Of a stretch of 10,943 nucleotides of DNA, positions 5,844-10,943 are shown piece by piece (position 1 is the stretch's first letter; the number at the start of each line of letters is the position of its first letter). This DNA is from Pseudomonadota bacterium. GTDB taxonomy: Bacteria; Pseudomonadota; Alphaproteobacteria; Sphingomonadales; Sphingomonadaceae. The notes beneath the pieces are model-generated. The model was not told the DNA's origin. It did not search any database and saw only the letters and a list, made by a program, of their open reading frames with translations. The position numbers were made by a program, and so were the translations under genes. The stretch covers positions 1-10,943 of the forward strand of contig JAEWKG010000307.1 in NCBI GenBank assembly GCA_023386135.1, read 5' to 3'.

Positions 5844-6301
5844 GCGCAGTTCCGTCGAGCAACTTCCTGCCCATCGCCGCGATGATGTTTGCCGCGGGCA
5901 TCGGCATTCCGGTGTTCGCGGCATTCAACTCGGGGCTGAGCAAGCAGCTCGGCGGGCCGGTGGCGGCGACCGCGGTGACCTTCGCGGTCGGCCTGGTGAT
6001 CGCGCTGGTGCTGGTCGCCTTCACCGGCTTCCCCCAGCGATCGGCGTTCACGTTCGAGACGCCGTACATCTGGTTCGGCGCGATCTTCATGCTGTTCTAC
6101 GCCACCTCGGTCGCCTACGCGGCGCCGCGGATCGGGCTGGGGAACGCGATCTTCTTCGTGCTGCTCGGCCAGATCGTGGCGGCGGCGGCGATCGACCACT
6201 TCGCCTGGCTCGGCGCGATCCAGAGCGCGCTGACGCCGAAGCGCATGCTCGGCATCGCGGTGATGGCGGTCGGGCTCTACCTGGCGCGCAAGCCGGCATG
6301 A
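5840..6301 (+). CDS. YdcZ/DUF606-like inner membrane protein (DMT superfamily)
   Basis: A 153-residue, very hydrophobic protein with about five membrane helices (roughly residues 9-29, 38-60, 74-95, 100-120 and 132-149). The pattern GIPVFAAFNSGLSKQLGGPVAATAVTF, read in sections, and the later GLGNAIFFVLLGQIVAAAAIDHF resemble the DUF606 (YdcZ) family. These are half-sized relatives of drug/metabolite transporters, thought to work as pairs. Substrate and direction are unknown. Its ATG lies inside the mutase stop (ATGA at 5840-5843), and its own stop overlaps the next start in the same way, so it is built into the operon. Export of a carboxylate or CoA-derived side product would fit the context, but that is a guess. 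Confidence 0.75.
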   Translation: MSAVPSSNFLPIAAMMFAAGIGIPVFAAFNSGLSKQLGGPVAATAVTFAVGLVIALVLVAFTGFPQRSAFTFETPYIWFGAIFMLFYATSVAYAAPRIGLGNAIFFVLLGQIVAAAAIDHFAWLGAIQSALTPKRMLGIAVMAVGLYLARKPA

Positions 6302-6663
6302 GCACGCAGCTGCCCGTAGGGCACAAGGTGCCGGTCGATTTTCGCGCCAAGGTCTCGCCCGAGGCGCTCGAGTACGATTTCTACAAGTGGACCGGGATGG
6401 TCAGCCTGGTGATCCTCGGCGGCCTGCTGACGATCGCCGCCTCGCCCGCGGTGGACCACCTGCCGCACTGGCCGCTGGTCGCCGCGAGCGTGCTCGCCGC
6501 GGTCGGCGCGACCGTCAGTTTCGCCGCGCAATCGGAGATCATCCGCCTCGCGACCGGCGAGCGCACCGTGCGCCGCTGGACAAGCTTCGGCCAGCGCGTG
6601 CTCGGCGCGTTGTTCGTGATCGGCATGGTCCTGTTCGTCGCGATCATCTGGATGGCGCTGTGA
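6298..6663 (+). CDS. 3-TM membrane protein A, unknown function, paralogue of the gene at 7531
   Basis: A 121-residue protein from ATG 6298, which overlaps the previous stop (ATGA). A polar N-terminus of about 30 residues ends in EYDFYKW, followed by three hydrophobic helices at about 32-49, 58-78 and 101-121, with a basic loop (RLATGERTVRRW) between the last two. It aligns without gaps, at a constant offset of 6, to the protein at 7531-7890: YDFYK/YDFFK, SLVILGG/SLISIGG, W58/W52 and SF 74-75/68-69, and both end in a third helix. No known domain is recognised. The gene is very GC-rich (44/60 by hand count for 6481-6540). It precedes the esterase with a GTGA overlap. The two 3-TM proteins may interact with each other or with the esterase (inference from position only). 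Confidence 0.75.
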   Translation: MSTQLPVGHKVPVDFRAKVSPEALEYDFYKWTGMVSLVILGGLLTIAASPAVDHLPHWPLVAASVLAAVGATVSFAAQSEIIRLATGERTVRRWTSFGQRVLGALFVIGMVLFVAIIWMAL

Positions 6664-7526
6664 CCTTGCGCACGCTCGTTCTCGCCTGCGCGGTGCTAGC
6701 CTCGTCCGCTGCGGCAGAGCCGGCTCCGCAGCCGATTACGCTGGGCGAAAGCTACACCGTCCCCTCGCAAGTCATGGGCACGGAGCGGACGATCAACGTC
6801 TATCTCCCCGCTGGGTATGCGCAGGGCGAAAAGCGCTATCCAGTGCTTTACCTGATCGACGGCGGGGTGGATCAGGACTTCGTCCACGTCGTCGGCGCCA
6901 GCGTCATCGGCGCCGCTTGGGGCCGACAGCAGGACGCGATCATCGTCGGCATCGCCACCAGGGACCGCCGCGACGAGCTGACCGGGCCGACCGCGGACCC
7001 GGCCCTGCTCGCGAAATACCCCACCGCCGGGCATTCGGAGCGTTTCCGCCGCTTCATCCGCGAGGAGGTCAAGCCGCTGATCGCCGCGCGTTATCGCACC
7101 AACGGCACCGACGGGGTGATCGGCGAATCGCTCGCCGGGCTGTTCATCGCCGAAACCTGGCTGCGCGAGCCCGACCTGTTCGGCAGCTACGCCGCGATCA
7201 GCCCCAGCCTGTGGTGGGACAACGCCGCGCTCCCCGCCGCCGCGCCCGCGCTGGCTGGCGAGGCGCAGGACGGCCGCCGCCTGATGATCGCTACCGCCGA
7301 CGAGGGCGCGGAGGAAGCCGCGTTGGATGCCCGCTTCCTCGCCGCGCTCGGCCAGCGCAGCGAGGTGTGCGCTGTCGCGCACCCCGAATACACCCACGCG
7401 ACGATCTACCACGCCGTGGCGCCCGCCGCGCTCCAGTTCCTCTTCCCCACCGCCGAGAAGCTCGACCCGCAGTATGGCTTCACCACCGGCTGCCCGGAGC
7501 CCGCGGCAAAGAACGAGGCCGGCTGA
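6660..7526 (+). CDS. Exported alpha/beta-hydrolase of the esterase D / IroE-YbbA type
   Basis: A 288-residue protein starting at GTG 6660, which shares GTGA with the preceding stop. It has a Sec-type signal peptide of about 19 residues (TLRTLVLACAVLASSAAA, cleavage likely before EPAPQ), so it acts in the periplasm or outside. The body matches the putative esterase family (PF00756 type): INVYLPAGY, YPVLYLIDGG, nucleophile elbow GESLAG with Ser157, and SYAAISPSLWWDN. The likely catalytic histidine is His246 in PEYTHATIYH. The acidic triad member is uncertain, perhaps in the DEGAEE stretch. Relatives such as IroE and Fes hydrolyse siderophore esters and others act on carboxylic or acyl esters, so the substrate is open. 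It is odd to find it in a propionate operon, flanked by two homologous 3-TM proteins. Confidence 0.85.
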   Translation: MTLRTLVLACAVLASSAAAEPAPQPITLGESYTVPSQVMGTERTINVYLPAGYAQGEKRYPVLYLIDGGVDQDFVHVVGASVIGAAWGRQQDAIIVGIATRDRRDELTGPTADPALLAKYPTAGHSERFRRFIREEVKPLIAARYRTNGTDGVIGESLAGLFIAETWLREPDLFGSYAAISPSLWWDNAALPAAAPALAGEAQDGRRLMIATADEGAEEAALDARFLAALGQRSEVCAVAHPEYTHATIYHAVAPAALQFLFPTAEKLDPQYGFTTGCPEPAAKNEAG

Positions 7527-7530
7527 CAGA

Positions 7531-7890
7531 ATGACTGACGACGACGAACCCGTGCCTGCACTCGATCGTGACCCGCTTGCCCGGGTGTACGATTTCTTCA
7601 AGTTCCTCACGACGCTGTCGTTGATCTCGATCGGCGGCATGTTTGGCCTGATCAACGGCAAGAACGGTGCAAACATCAGCATGTGGATGATTGTGCTGGT
7701 TGTCGTCCTGCTGGGACTGGCGGCAATCACGAGCTTTTCCGCGCTGACCACGATCACCACCACGGATCTGAAGAAGACCGCCGGCCCGCCGCTTTTGAAG
7801 CAGTTGCTGATGTCCCAGCATATCGCCAGCGCTCTGCTGTCGCTAGGAGTCGGCGCCTTTCTCTACGCCTTCCTTAAGGTACTGCCATGA
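7531..7890 (+). CDS. 3-TM membrane protein B, unknown function, paralogue of the gene at 6298
   Basis: A 119-residue protein from ATG 7531, 4 nt after the esterase stop. The upstream RBS is weak, so coupling to esterase translation is plausible. An acidic N-terminus (MTDDDEPVPALDRD) leads to VYDFFKF, then helices at about 25-41, 51-72 and 97-118. The first 75 positions align without gaps to the 6298 gene product. The third helices also correspond, while the loop between helices 2 and 3 differs. Its composition is lower in GC than its paralogue (33/60 by hand count for 7681-7740, against 44/60), suggesting that one of the pair is a more recent arrival or has drifted. It overlaps bioB by ATGA. 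No known domain was recognised. Confidence 0.75.
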   Translation: MTDDDEPVPALDRDPLARVYDFFKFLTTLSLISIGGMFGLINGKNGANISMWMIVLVVVLLGLAAITSFSALTTITTTDLKKTAGPPLLKQLLMSQHIASALLSLGVGAFLYAFLKVLP

Positions 7891-8894
7891 CGCTGCGCAC
7901 TGACTGGACCCGCGACGAGATCGCCGCGCTGTTCGAGCTGCCGTTTACCGAGCTGCTGTTCCAGGCCGCCACGGTGCACCGCGCAAACCATCCGCCCGCT
8001 GAGGTCCAGCGGTGCACGCTGCTCAGCATCAAGACCGGCGGCTGCCCGGAGGACTGCGGCTACTGCTCGCAGTCGGTGAAGGCCGACAGCGGTGTCGAAG
8101 CGACCAAGCTGATGGACGTGCAGGCGGTGCTCCAGTCCGCCGCGCAGGCGAAGGACCACGGCAGCCAGCGCTTCTGCATGGGCGCCGCCTGGCGCAATCC
8201 CAAGGACCGCGACATGCCCGCGATCGTCGAGATCGTGAAGGGCGTGCGCGCGATGGGGCTGGAAACCTGCATGACCCTCGGCATGCTGACGCCGAAGCAG
8301 GCGGATCTGCTCGCCGAGGCCGGGCTCGACTACTACAACCACAACATCGACAGCAGCCCCGAATACTACGAGCGCGTGATCACCACCCGCACGATGGGCG
8401 AGCGGCTCGACACCCTCGCCAATGTGCGCGCCTCCGGCATCAACGTGTGCTCGGGCGGGATCGTCGGCATGGGCGAGACCCGCGCCGACCGGGTCGGTTT
8501 CATCCACACGCTCGCCACGCTGCCGCAACATCCCGAAAGCGTGCCGGTCAACGCGCTGGTGCCGGTCAAGGGCACGGTGCTGGGCGACATGCTGGCGGAC
8601 ACCCCGCTCGCCAAGATCGACGACATCGAGTTCGTCCGCACCGTGGCGGTCGCGCGGATCACCATGCCGCTGTCGATGGTCCGCCTCTCCGCCGGGCGCG
8701 AGAGCATGAGCGAGGCGACCCAGGCGCTGTGTTTCCTCGCCGGCGCGAACTCGATCTTCACCGGCGACAAGCTGCTAACCGCGCCTAACGCGGGCGACGA
8801 CAGCGACGCCGCGCTGTTTGCGAAGCTGGGGCTGACGGCGCTGGAAGGCGAGGAGCCGATGCGGGTGTGCAAGGTCGCGGAGGCTGCGGAGTGA
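7887..8894 (+). CDS. bioB: Biotin synthase
   Basis: A radical-SAM enzyme that inserts sulfur into dethiobiotin to make biotin. It is 335 residues from ATG 7887, in an ATGA overlap with the previous stop. The SAM-cluster cysteines C53-x3-C57-x2-C60 (GGCPEDCGYC) and the [2Fe-2S] ligands C97 (RFCMGAAW), C128 (LETCMTLG) and C188 (INVCSGG) fall at the same numbers as in E. coli BioB. The fourth ligand, R260 in E. coli, corresponds to R266 in MVRLSAGRE. YYNHNIDSS and VPVNALVPVKGT are further family hallmarks. No other biotin pathway gene is visible, so bioB has been separated from bioFDA. Its placement just before pccA fits local cofactor supply: PccA carries covalently bound biotin. All key residues are present and it should be functional. 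Confidence 0.97.
   Translation: MTLRTDWTRDEIAALFELPFTELLFQAATVHRANHPPAEVQRCTLLSIKTGGCPEDCGYCSQSVKADSGVEATKLMDVQAVLQSAAQAKDHGSQRFCMGAAWRNPKDRDMPAIVEIVKGVRAMGLETCMTLGMLTPKQADLLAEAGLDYYNHNIDSSPEYYERVITTRTMGERLDTLANVRASGINVCSGGIVGMGETRADRVGFIHTLATLPQHPESVPVNALVPVKGTVLGDMLADTPLAKIDDIEFVRTVAVARITMPLSMVRLSAGRESMSEATQALCFLAGANSIFTGDKLLTAPNAGDDSDAALFAKLGLTALEGEEPMRVCKVAEAAE
8879..8883 (+). promoter_or_regulatory. Shine-Dalgarno GGAGG inside the end of bioB
   Basis: GGAGG lies 7 nt before GTG 8891, an ideal spacing. It supports a start inside the bioB stop (GTGA at 8891-8894) rather than the farther in-frame codon at 8867. Confidence 0.65.
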
Positions 8895-9430
8895 AGGGAT
8901 CGCCACTTCTGATTCTGCTTGCGCTGGCTGGCTGCGGGAGTGCGGCTACAATTTCGCGGCCATCTGCCGTTCCCAAGTTTGTACCAAACGACGTAGTCGG
9001 TAACTCCGCCACATTTTCAAAGCTCGTTCGGCAGCTCTGCATCGAGAACGGCAATGATCGCGTACAGTTCGCGCAGGCGATCAAGGCAACCAACTGGGGT
9101 TTTGCGCAGACACAGACACTGGATCCGAAGAACCCTTATTCGGTCGATGTGTGGAAAGCCCCTGACGCGCAGGTTGTGCACGGAAAGCTCGCGGGTGATG
9201 AGATTCTGGTCTGCAACGTAGCGGTTGCGAGCGGTGTAGCCGATACAAAGCATGTTGCGCGTGCATTGTCCGCTCTGGCTAAGGCACCTCGCAAAGACGC
9301 CGAGTGGCGTTGGCGACAAGGCGCAGAAGAATATGTCATGGATTTCTCGCAGGGGTCCGACCCGGCGACCGCGTTTCAAGTCAATGTAGAAATCTGGCGC
9401 CTGCCCTGGTGGCGGCGCATGCTGGGATAG
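8891..9430 (+). CDS. Small lipoprotein, unknown function
   Basis: A 179-residue protein from GTG 8891. It has a short lipoprotein signal (MKGSPLLILLALAGC) with lipobox L12-A-G-C15, so Cys15 should be acylated and the protein membrane-anchored, facing the periplasm. The mature part has two more cysteines, in RQLCIENG and EILVCNVAV, which could form a disulfide. It also has several aromatic patches (NWGFAQTQ, YSVDVWKAPD, AEWRWRQG, IWRLPWWRR). I recognise no domain. Composition is less GC-rich than bioB or pccA (34/60 for 9061-9120 and 32/60 for 8941-9000 by hand count). It overlaps bioB by GTGA and its stop is 4 nt before pccA, so it is a fully embedded operon member despite having no evident metabolic role. 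Confidence 0.75.
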   Translation: MKGSPLLILLALAGCGSAATISRPSAVPKFVPNDVVGNSATFSKLVRQLCIENGNDRVQFAQAIKATNWGFAQTQTLDPKNPYSVDVWKAPDAQVVHGKLAGDEILVCNVAVASGVADTKHVARALSALAKAPRKDAEWRWRQGAEEYVMDFSQGSDPATAFQVNVEIWRLPWWRRMLG

Positions 9431-9434
9431 CTCG

Positions 9435-10943
<1,509 letters not shown>

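Overview
This window most likely comes from an alphaproteobacterium of the Sphingomonadales (Erythrobacter, Sphingomonas or Novosphingobium type). The evidence is the high-GC coding style, the protein flavour, and several short palindromic repeats in the gaps. These include a CCTTCGACAAGCTCAGGA-type element that I associate with sphingomonad genomes. The taxon is an inference; there is no rRNA or species marker.

All genes lie on the + strand and form a propionyl-CoA to succinyl-CoA locus. It is bracketed by the 3' part of pccB (carboxyltransferase subunit, left edge) and the 5' part of pccA (biotin carboxylase subunit, right edge). Between them are a small single-TM protein gene (965-1315), methylmalonyl-CoA epimerase (mce, 1331-1792), a crotonase-family isomerase/hydratase (2062-2850), a GST-family protein (2951-3562), B12-dependent methylmalonyl-CoA mutase (3684-5843), a YdcZ/DUF606-type membrane protein (5840-6301), a 3-TM protein (6298-6663), an exported esterase (6660-7526), a second 3-TM protein homologous to the first (7531-7890), biotin synthase bioB (7887-8894) and a small lipoprotein (8891-9430).

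The metabolic logic is coherent. PccAB carboxylates propionyl-CoA using biotin, BioB supplies the biotin, Mce epimerises the methylmalonyl-CoA, and the mutase makes succinyl-CoA. From the mutase to pccA, eight genes are joined by five 4-nt start/stop overlaps and two 4-nt gaps, so they are almost certainly co-transcribed and probably translationally coupled. The accessory genes in that chain have no obvious role in the pathway.

The left half is looser. The gaps after mce, the crotonase gene and the GST gene each hold strong inverted repeats. One of these repeat types has a near-identical copy (28 of 30 bases) inside the mce reading frame, where it encodes an extra loop just before a predicted metal-ligand strand. 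That repeat-derived in-frame insertion, the duplicated 3-TM gene pair around an esterase, and the paired BIME-like repeats are the most unusual things here. I saw no defence system, CRISPR array, tRNA, rRNA, transposase or riboswitch.
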